From NCBI GenBank assembly GCA_013339895.1, contig JABACO010000011.1:3927306-3991305 (forward strand): a stretch of DNA of 64,000 bases, written 5' to 3'. Of this stretch, positions 35,966 through 48,745 are shown one piece after another. The notes below the pieces were generated by a model. It ran no database searches. It worked only from the letters and a program-made list of their open reading frames with translations, and was not told the origin of the DNA. A program made the translations under genes and the position numbers. Position 1 is the stretch's first letter, and each line of letters begins with the position of its first letter. The DNA comes from Ephydatia muelleri. Its lineage: Eukaryota; Porifera; Demospongiae; Spongillida; Spongillidae.

Positions 35966-38900
35966 CAATGCAATGCATTGCTTATGATAAGCATCTGTGT
36001 GCATTGCGTTGCTTATGATAGGTGTTGGAATTGAATTGCTTATGTTAACCAAAGTTGTGCAATGCATATCGATTGCGGTGCTTATTTTAACCATAGTTGT
36101 GCAATGCACTGTGTTGTTTTGCATATAGTTGTGCCATGCATTGGAGTTCAATTTATTATGATGAGCATAGTTATGCAATGCATTGGAATTAGATTGCTTA
36201 TGTTAACCATAGTTGTGCAATGCACTGAGATTGCTTTGCTTATGATAAGCATAGTTGTGCAAGGCATTGGAATTAAATTTATTATGATGAGCATAGTTAT
36301 GCAATGCATTGGAATTAGATTGCTTATGTTAACCATAGTTGTGCAATGCACTGAGATTGCTTTGCTTATGATAAGCATAGTTGTGCAAGGCATTGGAATT
36401 AAATTTCTTATGATGAGCATAGTTGTGCAATGCATTAGAATTAGATTGCTTATGTTAACCATAGTTGTGCAATGCACTGTGATTGTTTTGCTTATGATAG
36501 GCATAGTTGTGCAATGCACTGTGATTGCTTTGCTTAAAATAAGCATAGTTGTGCAATTCATTGGAATTAAATTGCTTATGATAAGCATAGTTCTGCCATG
36601 CATTGGAATTAAATGGCTTATAATTACCATTGTTGGAGAATGCAATGGAATTAAATGGCACGATAATTGCCACGCATTGGAATTAAATTACTTATGTTAA
36701 GCATACTTGTGCCATGCATTGGATTTAAATTGCTTATGATAAGCATAGTTGCGAAATGCATAGGAATAAAATGGCTTATGATAAGTACAGTAGTGCAATG
36801 CATTGGAATTGAATTGCTTATGATAAACAAAGTTGTGCAATGCATATCAATTGCGGTGCTTATTTTAACCATAGTTGTGCAATGCACTGTGTTGTTTTGC
36901 ATATAGTTGTGCCATGCATTGGAGTTCAATTTATTATGATGAGCATAGTTATGCAATGCATTGGAATTAGATTGCTTATGTTAACCATAGTTGTGCAATG
37001 CACTGAGATTGCTTTGCTTATGATAAGCATAGTTGTGCAAGGCATTGGAATTAAATTTCTTATGATGAGCATAGTTGTGCAATGCATTGGAATTAGATTG
37101 CTTATGTTAACCATAGTTGTGCAATGCACTGAGATTGCTTTGCTTATGACAAGCATAGTTGTGCAAGGCATTGGAATTAAATTTCTTATGATGAGAATAG
37201 TTGGGCAATGCATTGGAATTAGATTGCTTATGTTAACCATAGTTGTGCAATGCACTGAGATTGCTTTGCTTATGACAAGCATAGTTGTGCAAGGCATTGG
37301 AATTAAATTTCTTATGATGAGCATAGTTGGGCAATGCATTGGAATTAGATTGCTTATGTTAACCATAGTTGTGCAATGCACTGTGATTGCTTTGCTTATG
37401 ATAGGCATAGTTGTGCAATTCATTGGAATTAAAATGCTCATGATAAGAATAGTTGTGCAATGCATTTGGATTGCGGTGTTTATGTTAAGCATAGTTGTGC
37501 AATGCACTGTGATTGCTTTGCTTAAAATAAGCATAGTTGTGCAATGCTTTGGTATTAAATTGTTTACGATAAGCACAGTAGTGCATTGCATTGGAATTAA
37601 ATTGTTTATAGTTGTGCAATGCATATGGATTGCGCTGCTTATGTTAAACATAGTTGTGCAAAGCACTGTGATTGCTTTCCTTATGATAAGCATAGTTGTG
37701 CAATTCATTGGAATTAAATTGCTTATGATAAGCATTGTTGTGCAAAGCATTTGGATTGCGTTGTTTATGTTAAGCATAGTTGTGCAATGCATTTGGATTG
37801 TGTTGTTTATGTTAAGCATAGTTGTGCAATGCATTGGAATTAAATTGCTTATGTTAAGCACAGTTGTGCATTGCATTGCTTATAATAAGCATCGGTGTGC
37901 ATTGCGTTACTTATGATAAGCATAGTTGTGCAATGCATTTGGATTGCGTTGTTTATGTTAAGCATAGTTGTGCAATGCATTGGAATTAAATTGCTTATGT
38001 TAAGCACAGTTGTGCATTGCATTGCTTATAATAAGCATCGGTGTGCATTGCGTTACTTATGATAAGCATAGTTGTGCAATGCATTTGGATTGCGTTGTTT
38101 ATGTTAAGCATAGTTGTGCAATGCATTGGAATTAAATTGCTTATGTTAAGCACAGTTGTGCATTGCATTGCTTATAATAAGCATCGGTGTGCATTGCGTT
38201 ACTTATGATAAGCATAGTTGTGCAATGCATTTGGATTGCGTTGTTTATGTTAAGCATAGTTGTGCAATGCATTGGAATTAAATTGCTTATGTTAAGCACA
38301 GTTGTGCATTGCATTGCTTATAATAAGCATCGGTGTGCATTGCGTTACTTATGATAAGAATAGTTGTGCAATGCATTTGGATTGCGTTGTTTATGTTAAG
38401 CATAGTTGTGCAATGCATTGGAATTAAATTGCTTGTGTTAAGCACAGTTGTGCATTGCATTGCTTATAATAAGCATCGGTGTGCATTGCGTTACTTATGA
38501 TAAGCATAGTTGTGCAATGCATTGGTCATGAAATGGCTAATGATGAACATAGTTGTGCAATGCAAATGGATTGCGCTGCTTATGTTAAGCATAGTTGTGC
38601 AAAGCACTGTGATAGCTTTTCTTATGATAAGCATAGTTGTGCTATGCATTGGAATTAAATTGATTATGATGAGCATAGTTGTGCCATGCATTGGAATTAA
38701 ATGATTGATGATAAACATTGTTGTAGAATGCAATGGAATTAAATGGCTCATGATAAGCATAGTTGTACAATGCATTGGAATTAAAATGCTTATGATAAGC
38801 ATAGTTGTGCCATGCATTGAAATTAAATGGCTTTTTATAAGCATAGTTGTTCCATGCATTGGAATTAAATGGCTTATGATGAGCATCGTTGTGCAATGCA

Positions 38901-41900
38901 TTGGAATTGAAATGCTTATGATAGGCATAGTTGTGCCATGCATTGGAATTAAATGGCTTTTTATAAGCATAGTTGTTCCATGCATTGGAATTAAATGGCT
39001 TATGATGAGCATCGTTGTGCAATGCAATGGAATTAAGATGCTTATGATAAGCATCGTTGTGCCATGCATTGGAATTAAATGGCTTATGATAAGCATAGTT
39101 GTGCCATGCATTGGAATTAAATGGCTAATAATTAGCATTATTGTACAATGCAATGGAATTAAATGGCACGATAATTGCCACACATTGGAATTAAATTGCT
39201 TATGTTAAGCATACTTGTGCCATGCATTGGACTAACATTGCTTATGATAAGCATAGTTGCGAAATGCATAGGAATAAAATGGCTTATGATAAGCACAGTA
39301 GTGCAATGCATTGAAATTAAAATGCTTATGATAAGCATAGTTGTGCCATGCATTGGAATTAAATGGCTTATGATAAGCATAGTTGTGCCATGCATTGGAA
39401 TTAATAGGCTTATAATTAGCATTGTTGGAGAATGCAATGGAATTAAATGGCACGATAATTGCCACGCATTGGAATTAAATTGCTTATGTTAAGCATACTT
39501 GTGCCATGCATTGGATTAACATTGCTTATGATAAGCATAGTTGCGAAATGCATAGGAATAAAATGGCTTATGATAAGCACAGTAGTGCAATGCATTGGAA
39601 TTGAAATGCTTATGATAATCAAAGTTGTGCAATGCATATCGATTGCGGTGCTTATTTTAACCATAGTTGTGCACTGCACTGAGATTGCTTTGCTTATGAT
39701 AAGCATAGTTGTGCAAGGCATTGGAATTATATTTCTTATGATGAGCATAGTTGTGCAATGCATAGGAATTAGATTGCTTATGTTAACCATAGTTGTGCAA
39801 TGCACTGTGATTGTTTTGCTTATGATAGGCATAGTTGTGGAATGCACTGTGATTGCTTAGCTTCATAGTTGTGCAATTCATTGGAATTAAATTGCTTATG
39901 ATAAGCATAGTTCTGCCATGCATTGGAATTAAATGGCTTATAATTACCATTGTTGGAGAATGCAATGGAATTAAATGGCACGATAATTGCCACGCATTGG
40001 AATTAAATTACTTATGTTAAGCATACTTGTGCCATGCATTGGATTTAAATTGCTTATGATAAGCATAGTTGCGAAATGCATAGGAATAAAATGGCTTATG
40101 ATAAGTACAGTAGTGCAATGCATTGGAATTGAATTGCTTATGATAAACAAAGTTGTGCAATGCATATCAATTGCGGTGCTTATTTTAACCATAGTTGTGC
40201 AATGCACTGTGTTGTTTTGCATATAGTTGTGCCATGCATTGGAGTTCAATTTATTATGATGAGCATAGTTATGCAATGCATTGGAATTAGATTGCTTATG
40301 TTAACCATAGTTGTGCAATGCACTGAGATTGCTTTGCTTATGATAAGCATAGTTGTGCAAGGCATTGGAATTAAATTTATTATGATGAGCATAGTTATGC
40401 AATGCATTGGAATTAGATTGCTTATGTTAACCATAGTTGTGCAATGCACTGAGATTGCTTTGCTTATGATAAGCATAGTTGTGCAAGGCATTGGAATTAA
40501 ATTTCTTATGATGAGCATAGTTGTGCAATGCATTAGAATTAGATTGCTTATGTTAACCATAGTTGTGCAATGCACTGTGATTGTTTTGCTTATGATAGGC
40601 ATAGTTGTGCAATGCACTGTGATTGCTTTGCTTAAAATAAGCATAGTTGTGCAATTCATTGGAATTAAATTGCTTATGATAAGCATAGTTCTGCCATGCA
40701 TTGGAATTAAATGGCTTATAATTACCATTGTTGGAGAATGCAATGGAATTAAATGGCACGATAATTGCCACGCATTGGAATTAAATTACTTATGTTAAGC
40801 ATACTTGTGCCATGCATTGGATTTAAATTGCTTATGATAAGCATAGTTGCGAAATGCATAGGAATAAAATGGCTTATGATAAGTACAGTAGTGCAATGCA
40901 TTGGAATTGAATTGCTTATGATAAACAAAGTTGTGCAATGCATATCAATTGCGGTGCTTATTTTAACCATAGTTGTGCAATGCACTGTGTTGTTTTGCAT
41001 ATAGTTATGCCATGCATTGGAGTTAAATTTATTATGATGAGCATAGTTATGCAATGCATTGGAATTAGATTGCTTATGTTAACCATAGTTGTGCAATGCA
41101 CTGAGATTGCTTTGCTTATGATAAGCATAGTTGTGCAAGGCATTGGAATTAAATTTCTTATGATGAGCATAGTTGTGCAATGCATTGGAATTAGATTGCT
41201 TATGTTAACCATAGTTGTGCAATGCACTGAGATTGCTTTGCTTATGACAAGCATAGTTGTGCAAGGCATTGGAATTAAATTTCTTATGATGAGCATAGTT
41301 GGGCAATGCATTGGAATTAGATTGCTTATGTTAACCATAGTTGTGCAATGCACTGTGATTGCTTTGCTTATGATAGGCATAGTTGTGCAATTCATTGGAA
41401 TTAAAATGCTCATGATAAGAATAGTTGTGCAATGCATTTGGATTGCGGTGTTTATGTTAAGCATAGTTGTGCAATGCACTGTGATTGCTTTGCTTAAAAT
41501 AAGCATAGTTGTGGAATGCTTTGGTATTAAATTGTTACGATAAGCACAGTAGTGCATTGCATTGGAATTAAATTGTTTATGATAAACATAGTTGTGCAAT
41601 GCATATGGATTGCGCTGCTTATGTTAAACATAGTTGTGCAAAGCACTGTGATTGCTTTGCTTATGATAAGCATAGTTGTGCAATTCATTGGAATTAAATT
41701 GCTTATGATAAGCATTGTTGTGCAATGCATTTGGATTGCATGTTAAGCATAGTTGTGCAATGCATTTGGATTGCGTTGTTTATGTTAAGCATAGTTGTGC
41801 AATGCATTGGAATTAAATTGCTTATGTTAAGCACAGTTGTGCATTGCATTGCTTATAATAAGCATCGGTGTGCATTGCGTTACTTATGATATGCATAGTT

Positions 41901-43627
41901 GTGCAATGCATTTGGATTGCGTTGTTTATGTTAAGCATAGTTGTGCAATGCATTGGAATTAAATTGCTTATGTTAAGCACAGTTGTGCATTGCATTGCTT
42001 ATAATAAGCATCGGTGTGCATTGCGTTACTTATGATAAGCATAGTTGTGCAATGCATTTGGTCATGAAATGGCTAATGATGAACATAGTTGTGCAATGCA
42101 AATGGATTGCGCTGCTTATGTTAAGCATAGTTGTGCAAAGCACTGTGATAGCTTTTCTTATGATAAGCATAGTTGTGCTAAGCATTGGAATTAAATTGAT
42201 TATGATGAGCATAGTTGTGCCATGCATTGGAATTAAATGATTGATGATAAACATTGTTGTAGAATGCAATGGAATTAAATGGCTCATGATAAGCATAGTT
42301 GTACAATGCAATGGAATTAAAATGCTTATGATAAGCATAGTTGTGCCATGCATTGAAATTAAATGGCTTTTTATAAGCATAGTTGTTCCATGCATTGGAA
42401 TTAAATGGCTTATGATGAGCATCGTTGTGCAATGCATTGGAATTGAAATGCTTATGATAGGCATAGTTGTGCCATGCATTGGAATTAAATGGCTTTTTAT
42501 AAGCATAGTTGTTCCATGCATTGGAATTAAATGGCTTATGATGAGCATCGTTGTGCAATGCAATGGAATTAAGATGCTTATGATAAGCATCGTTGTGCCA
42601 TGCATTGGAATTAAATGGCTTATGATGAGCATAGTTGTGCCATGCATTGGAATTAAATGGCTTATAAATAGCATTGTTGTACAATGCAATGGAATTAAAT
42701 GGCACGATAATTGCCACACATTGGAATTAAATTGCTTATGTTAAGCATACTTGTGCCATGCGTTGGATTAACATTGCTTACGATAAGCATAGTTGCGAAA
42801 TGCATAGGAATAAAATGGCTTATGATAAGCACAGTAGTGCAATGCATTGGAATTGAATTGCTTATGATAAACAAAGTTGTGCAATGCATATCGATTGCGG
42901 TGCTTTTTTTAACCATAGTTGTGCAATGCACTGTGTTGTTTTGCATATAGTTGTGCCATGCATTGGAGTTAAATTTATTATGATGAGCATAGTTATGCAA
43001 TGCATTGGAATTAGATTGCTTATGTTAACCATAGTTGTGCAATGCAATGTGATTGTTTTTCTTATGATAGGCATAGTTGTGCAATGCACTGTGATTGCTT
43101 TGCTTAAAATAAGCATAGTTGTGCAATTCATTGGAATTAAATTGCTTATGATAAGCATAGTTCTGCCATGCATTGAAATTAAATGGCTTATAATTACCAT
43201 TGTTGGAGAATGCAATGGAATTAAATGGTACGATAATTGCATCGCATTGGAATTAAATTGCTTATGTTAAGCATACTTGTGCCATGCATTGGATTTAAAT
43301 TGCTTATGATAAGCATAGTTGCGAAATGCATAGGAATAAAATGGCTTATGATAAGCACAGTCGTGCAATGCATTGGAATTGAATTGCTTATGATAAACAA
43401 AGTTGTGCAATGCATATCGATTGCGGTGCTTATTTCAACCATAGTTGTGCAATGCACTGTGTTGTTTTGCATATAGTTGTGCCATGCATTGGAGTTAAAT
43501 TTATTATGATGAGCATAGTTATGCAATGCATTGGAATTAGATTGCTTATGTTAACCATAGTTGTGCAATGCATATGGATTGCTATTTTAACCATAGTTGT
43601 GCAATGCACTGTGTTGCGTTGCTATGC
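35966..43627. repeat. 42-bp satellite array, reverse orientation, with kilobase-scale higher-order repeats
   Basis: About 180 units. A typical monomer is 37816-37857; the next starts at 37858. Large blocks recur in direct orientation: 36062-37500 again at 40160-41600 (offset 4,098), 38705-39208 again at 42241-42744 (offset 3,536), and 39971-40276 again at 40749-41054 (offset 778). The part right of about 39970 forms the palindrome spacer, so the spacer is itself a second copy of the inner left arm. Confidence 0.9.
37889..38503. repeat. 146-bp higher-order repeat array (31+42+42+31 bp)
   Basis: GCATCGGTGTGCATTGCGTT starts at 37889, 38035, 38181, 38327 and 38473, exactly 146 bp apart. Each unit consists of a 31-bp monomer, two 42-bp monomers (one TTTGGATTGCG type, one TTGGAATTAAA type) and a second 31-bp monomer (GCACAGTTGTGCATTGCATT...). 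The 31-bp form equals the 42-bp form minus about 11 bp around GGAATTAAATT. The mirror array is at 46215-46829, and a two-copy version is at 41862-42030 in the spacer. Confidence 0.92.
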
Positions 43628-46600
43628 TTATCATCAGCAACGCAACGCACAACTATGCTTATCATAAGCAATGCAATGCACAACTGTGCTCAACATAAGG
43701 AATTTAATTCCAATGCATTGCTCTACTATGCTTATCATAAGCCATTTAATTCCAATGCATGGCACAACTATGCTTATCATGCCATTTAATTCCATTGCAT
43801 TCTACAACCATGTTTATCATAAATCATTTAATTCCAATACATGGCACAACTATGCTCATAATAATCAATTTATTTCACAGTGCTTTGAACCACTATGCTT
43901 AACATAAGCAGGGCAATCCATTTGCATTGCACAACTATGTTCATCATTTACCATTTCATGCCAATACATTGCACAACTATGCTTATCATAAGCAACGCAA
44001 TGCACACCGATGCTTATCATAAGCAATGCAATGCACAACTGTGCTTAACATAAGCAATTTAATTCCAATGCACAACTATGCTTAACATAAGCAACGCAAT
44101 CCAAATGCATTGCACAACAATGCTTATCATAAGCAATTTAATTCCAATGAATTGCACAACTATGCTTATTTTAAGCAAAGCAATCACAGTGCATTGCACA
44201 ACTATGCCTATCATAAGCAAAGCAATCACAGTGCATTGCACAACTATGGTTAACATAAGTAATTCCAATGCATTGCACAACTATGCTCATCATAAGAAAT
44301 TTAATTCCAATGCCTTGCACAACTATGCTTATCATAAGCAAAGCAATCTCAGTGCATTGCACAACTATGGTTAACATAAGCAATCTAATTCCAATGCATT
44401 GCATAACTATGCTCATCATAATAAAATTAACTCCAATGCATGGCACAACTATATGCAAAACAACACAGTGCATTGCACAACTATGGTTAAAATAAGCATC
44501 GCAATCGATATGCATTGCACAACTTTGATTATCATAAGCATTTCGATTCCAATGGCATTGCACTACTGTGCTTATCATAAGCCATTTTATTCCTATGCAT
44601 TTCGCAACTATGCTTATCATAAGCAATTTAAATCCAATGCATGGCACAAGTATGCTTAACATAAGCAATTTAATTCCAATGCGTGGCAGTTATCGTGCCA
44701 TTTAATTCCATTGCATTCTCCAACAATGGTAATTATAAGCCATTTAATTCCAATGCATGGCAGAACTATGCTTATCATAAGCAATTTAATTCCAATGAAT
44801 TGCACAACGATGAAGCTAAGCAATCACAGTGCATTCCACAACTATGCCTATCATAAGCAAAACAATCACAGTGCATTGCACAACTATGGTTAACATAAGC
44901 AAAACAATCACAGTGCATTGCACAACTATGGTTAACATAAGCAATCTAATTCCTATGCATTGCACAACTATGCTCATCATAAGAAATATAATTCCAATGC
45001 CTTGCACAACTATGCTTATCATAAGCAAAGCAATCTCAGTGCAGTGCACAACTATGGTTAAAATAAGCACCGCAATCGATATGCATTGCACAACTTTGAT
45101 TATCATAAGCATTTCAATTCCAATGCATTGCACTACTGTGCTTATCATAAGCCATTTTATTCCTATGCATTTCGCAACTATGCTTATCATAAGCAATGTT
45201 AATCCAATGCATGGCACAAGTATGCTTAACATAAGCAATTTAATTCCAATGCGTGGCAATTATCGTGCCATTTAATTCCATTGCATTCTCCAACAATGCT
45301 AATTATAAGCCTATTAATTCCAATGCATGGCACAACTATGCTTATCATAAGCCATTTAATTCCAATGCATGGCACAACTATGCTTATCATAAGCATTTTA
45401 ATTTCAATGCATTGCACTACTGTGCTTATCATAAGCCATTTTATTCCTATGCATTTCGCAACTATGCTTATCATAAGCAATGTTAGTCCAATGCATGGCA
45501 CAAGTATGCTTAACATAAGCAATTTAATTCCAATGTGTGGCAATTATCGTGCCATTTAATTCCATTGCATTGTACAACAATGCTAATTATAAGCCATTTA
45601 ATTCCAATGCATGGCACAACTATGCTTATCATAAGCCATTTAATTCCAATGCATGGCACAACGATGCTTATCATAAGCATCTTAATTCCATTGCATTGCA
45701 CAACGATGCTCATCATAAGCCATTTAATTCCAATGCATGGAACAACTATGCTTATAAAAAGCCATTTAATTCCAATGCATGGCACAACTATGCCTATCAT
45801 AAGCATTTCAATTCCAATGCATTGCACAACGATGCTCATCATAAGCCATTTAATTCCAATGCATGGAACAACTATGCTTATAAAAAGCCATTTAATTTCA
45901 ATGCATGGCACAACTATGCTTATCATAAGCATTTTAATTCCAATGCATTGTACAACTATGCTTATCATGAGCCATTTAATTCCATTGCATTCTACAACAA
46001 TGTTTATCATCAATCATTTAATTCCAATGCATGGCACAACTATGCTCATCATAATCAATTTAATTCCAATGCATAGCACAACTATGCTTATCATAAGAAA
46101 AGCTATCACAGTGCTTTGCACAACTATGCTTAACATAAGCAGCGCAATCCATTTGCATTGCACAACTATGTTCATCATTAGCCATTTCATGACCAATGCA
46201 TTGCACAACTATGCTTATCATAAGTAACGCAATGCACACCGATGCTTATTATAAGCAATGCAATGCACAACTGTGCTTAACACAAGCAATTTAATTCCAA
46301 TGCATTGCACAACTATGCTTAACATAAACAACGCAATCCAAATGCATTGCACAACTATTCTTATCATAAGTAACGCAATGCACACCGATGCTTATTATAA
46401 GCAATGCAATGCACAACTGTGCTTAACATAAGCAATTTAATTCCAATGCATTGCACAACTATGCTTAACATAAACAACGCAATCCAAATGCATTGCACAA
46501 CTATGCTTATCATAAGTAACGCAATGCACACCGATGCTTATTATAAGCAATGCAATGCACAACTGTGCTTAACATAAGCAATTTAATTCCAATGCATTGC

Positions 46601-48745
46601 ACAACTATGCTTAACATAAACAACGCAATCCAAATGCATTGCACAACTATGCTTATCATAAGTAACGCAATGCACACCGATGCTTATTATAAGCAATGCA
46701 ATGCACAACTGTGCTTAACATAAGCAATTTAATTCCAATGCATTGCACAACTATGCTTAACATAAACAACGCAATCCAAATGCATTGCACAACTATGCTT
46801 ATCATAAGTAACGCAATGCACACCGATGCTTATTATAAGCAATGCAATGCACAACTGTGCTTAACATAAGCAATTTAATTCCAATGCATTGCACAACTAT
46901 GCTTAACATAAACAACACAATCCAAATGCATTGCACAACTATGCTTAACATAAACAACGCAATCCAAATGCTTTGCACAACAATGCTTATCATAAGCAAT
47001 TTAATTCCAATGAATTGCACAACTATGCTTATCATAAGGAAAGCAATCACAGTGCTTTGCACAACTATGTTTAACATAAGCAGCGCAATCCATATGCATT
47101 GCACAACTATAAACAATTTAATTCCAATGCAATGCACTACTGTGCTTATCGTAAACAATTTAATACCAAAGCATTGCACAACTATGCTTATTTTAAGCAA
47201 AGCAATCACAGTGCATTGCACAACTATGCTTAACATAAACACCGCAATCCAAATGCATTGCACAACTATTCTTATCATGAGCATTTTAATTCCAATGAAT
47301 TGCACAACTATGCCTATCATAAGCAAAGCAATCACAGTGCATTGCACAACTATGGTTAACATAAGCAATCTAATTCCAATGCATTGCCCAACTATGCTCA
47401 TCATAAGAAATTTAATTCCAATGCCTTGCACAACTATGCTTGTCATAAGCAAAGCAATCTCAGTGCATTGCACAACTATGGTTAACATAAGCAATCTAAT
47501 TCCAATGCATTGCCCAACTATTCTCATCATAAGAAATTTAATTCCAATGCCTTGCACAACTATGCTTGTCATAAGCAAAGCAATCTCAGTGCATTGCACA
47601 ACTATGGTTAACATAAGCAATCTAATTCCAATGCATTGCACAACTATGCTCATCATAAGAAATTTAATTCCAATGCCTTGCACAACTATGCTTATCATAA
47701 GCAAAGCAATCTCAGTGCATTGCACAACTATGGTTAACATAAGCAATCTAATTCCAATGCATTGCATAACTATGCTCATCATAATAAATTGAACTCCAAT
47801 GCATGGCACAACTATATGCAAAACAACACAGTGCATTGCACAACTATGGTTAAAATAAGCACCGCAATTGATATGCATTGCACAACTTTGTTTATCATAA
47901 GCAATTCAATTCCAATGCATTGCACTACTGTACTTATCATAAGCCATTTTATTCCTATGCATTTCGCAACTATGCTTATCATAAGCAATTTAAATCCAAT
48001 GCATGGCACAAGTATGCTTAACATAAGTAATTTAATTCCAATGCGTGGCAATTATCGTGCCATTTAATTCCATTGCATTCTCCAACAATGGTAATTATAA
48101 GCCATTTAATTCCAATGCATGGCAGAACTATGCTTATCATAAGCAATTTAATTCCAATGAATTGCACAACTATGCTTATTTTAAGCAAAGCAATCACAGT
48201 GCATTGCACAACTATGCCTATCATAAGCAAAACAATCACAGTGCATTGCACAACTATGGTTAACATAAGCAATCTAATTCTAATGCATTGCACAACTATG
48301 CTCATCATAAGAAATTTAATTCCAATGCCTTGCACAACTATGCTTATCATAAGCAAAGCAATCTCAGTGCATTGCACAACTATGGTTAACATAAGCAATC
48401 TAATTCCAATGCATTGCATAACTATGCTCATCATAATAAATTTAATTCCAATGCCTTGCACAACTATGCTTATCATAAGCAAAGCAATCTCAGTGCATTG
48501 CACAACTATGGTTAACATAAGCAATCTAATTCCAATGCATTGCATAACTATGCTCATCATAATAAATTGAACTCCAATGCATGGCACAACTATATGCAAA
48601 ACAACACAGTGCATTGCACAACTATGGTTAAAATAAGCACCGCAATCGATATGCATTGCACAACTTTGGTTAACATAAGCAATTCAATTCCAACACCTAT
48701 CATAAGCAACGCAATGCACACAGATGCTTATCATAAGCAATGCAT
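43628..48745. repeat. 42-bp satellite array, forward orientation, right arm inner part
   Basis: Starts at the orientation switch at 43627. The first ~350 bp are a direct copy of 31700-32010, so this junction is duplicated. From about 44710 it is the near-identical mirror of 35966-39970. Includes the mirror 146-bp array at 46215-46829. Confidence 0.92.

Noticed and set aside
36840-37916. Long open frames (up to 358 codons) with 14-residue repeats across the satellite, on both strands
   Set aside because: 42 bp equals 14 codons, so any stop-free frame stays open through the array. The opposite strand is open over the same interval (36926-37876), mirror copies repeat the same frames, and codon positions show no constraint. 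They are by-products of the satellite.
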